From positions 1 to 49,613 of the IMG/VR virus record IMGVR_UViG_3300010401_000808: 49,613 nucleotides of DNA. The stretch is one strand, 5' to 3'. Numbering within the stretch: the first letter of the stretch is position 1; each line of letters starts with the position of its first letter. The position numbers were made by a program, and so were the translations under genes. Below, in pieces: positions 49,061 to 49,613 of the stretch. Under the pieces are notes generated by a model, which saw only the letters and a list, made by a program, of their open reading frames with translations, was not told the origin of the DNA and made no database searches. This DNA comes from a virus.

Positions 49061-49385
49061 GATGGGAATACGGAACTTTTGCGAGGCTGAATAGCCTCAT
49101 TCCACGATGGGACTCGGCGCAGTTTTACGCCGAAAAATTAAGCCGGAGGTGCCTCGATGCCCGCTGGAAAGCTGTAACGAAACGCGGTGCGGGATTGGGG
49201 GATTCAAAAGAAGAGAATCGAGGTGCGGACCGAAATTTAAAAAGCATCTTCATTTCAGTGCTGCTGAGGGACACCTTGCGCCTATTAGGGGGGGATGTCG
49301 AGAGGTTTGGTGGAAGTGCTTTAGAGTTCGCGGCCTTCGCCCTCGGCGTTTCGCGCCGTCACGCTTTTGGAGGGTCCGTCGTACA
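49061..49385. other. 325-base region without a supported gene
   Basis: Contains the short hairpin at 49083-49098 and a T-rich/A-rich stretch, and no tRNA or copy of the 42-base att sequence. The frame open through it (from 49107) is rich in Arg, Cys and Trp and looks non-coding. The plus-strand gene at 49386 has its promoter at the end of it. Confidence 0.5.
49083..49098. promoter_or_regulatory. Perfect 6-bp hairpin upstream of the right operon
   Basis: GAGGCT-GAAT-AGCCTC. It lies 23 bases before the ATG of the 48779-49060 gene and could be an operator or leader hairpin. Confidence 0.35.
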
Positions 49386-49613
49386 ATGGCCGTCATGTCT
49401 GCGCTGCCCCAATCTGAGCCCGCCTTCAAACGCGACGATCCTGTCCGGGTAATCCGTCAAGGTGCCGATCAGGGAATGACCGGCGTTGTGGTACGGGTGA
49501 TGTCCAAGCACGACGAATACCTGGTGGAGTTCAATGGGGTCGATCAGCAGATCTACCGGGAACGCGATCTCGAATTGAATCCGAGAGTAGCCGTAAAGAT
49601 TCCAATGGCCTGA
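49386..49613 (+). CDS. KOW/SH3-like small protein
   Basis: 75 aa from the ATG at 49386, or 72 from the ATG at 49395. FKRDDPVRVIRQGADQGMTGVVVRVMSKHDEYLVEFNGVDQQIYRERDLEL is a small beta-barrel pattern (KOW-like: hydrophobic GD-V, G-G-V, YLVEF). TACAAT at 49382-49387 is seven bases before 49395, which favours that start with a leaderless mRNA. Could be host or prophage. The stop is the last codon of the window. Confidence 0.6.
   Translation: MAVMSALPQSEPAFKRDDPVRVIRQGADQGMTGVVVRVMSKHDEYLVEFNGVDQQIYRERDLELNPRVAVKIPMA

Noticed and set aside
49107-49385. N-terminal extension of the KOW-like protein
   Set aside because: Arg/Cys/Trp-rich, non-protein-like composition; a -10 box lies directly before the inner start codons.

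Overview
The window joins a bacterial chromosome segment (about 1-7.5 kb) to a large part of a temperate podovirus-like prophage (about 7.5 kb to at least 47.5 kb, probably beyond the right edge). The host looks like a GC-rich Gram-negative, perhaps an acidobacterium. That guess rests only on general resemblance: a long Kelch-repeat secreted protein, an alanyl-tRNA synthetase without the usual C-terminal part, and the style of the signal peptides.

Host part: the 3' part of an unrecognised gene, alaS (minus strand), an intergenic stretch with a MITE-like inverted-repeat element, a secreted protein with 14 Kelch-type repeats, and a membrane-anchored TIR-like protein. At 7508-7549 lies the 3' half of a tRNA-Arg(CCG) gene, followed on the minus strand by a good intrinsic terminator (7481-7504). 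The 5' half of this tRNA is missing. This is what an integration event with its crossover near the anticodon leaves, so I read it as attL. No second copy is visible, so attR and the restored tRNA should lie to the right of the window.

Prophage left arm (7.6-10.3 kb, minus strand): an excisionase-like HTH protein, two small proteins, a Cro-like XRE regulator, a zinc-ribbon protein with a HicAB toxin-antitoxin pair, and a second XRE regulator. Two nearly identical promoter-operators (31 of 36 bases the same) face outward, one driving the XRE/excisionase operon and one driving the early operon.

Early operon (10.4-17.55 kb, plus strand): about 20 small genes, most joined by 4-base start/stop overlaps. 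Many encode CxxC zinc-ribbon proteins. Others include an RMF/CrpP-like protein, a DUF968-like HNH protein, a J-domain protein and a protein with two excisionase-type HTH domains. A repeat containing TTCCGGAA occurs four times inside genes of this operon in different reading frames.

Late region (46.7 down to 17.55 kb, minus strand): small and large terminase, P22-type portal, scaffold-like protein, BPP-1-type major capsid and Bbp16-type cement proteins, P22 gp4-like and gp10-like head-closure proteins, ejection proteins and many fibre or spike proteins. Four of these carry Sec-type signal peptides. Five short plus-strand genes and a tRNA-Trp(CCA) gene are set into this block. I recognise no endolysin, polymerase, helicase or primase.

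Right side (46.87-49.6 kb): a short, core-only tyrosine recombinase (plus), a three-gene minus operon with a beta-propeller protein, and a KOW-like small protein at the window end.
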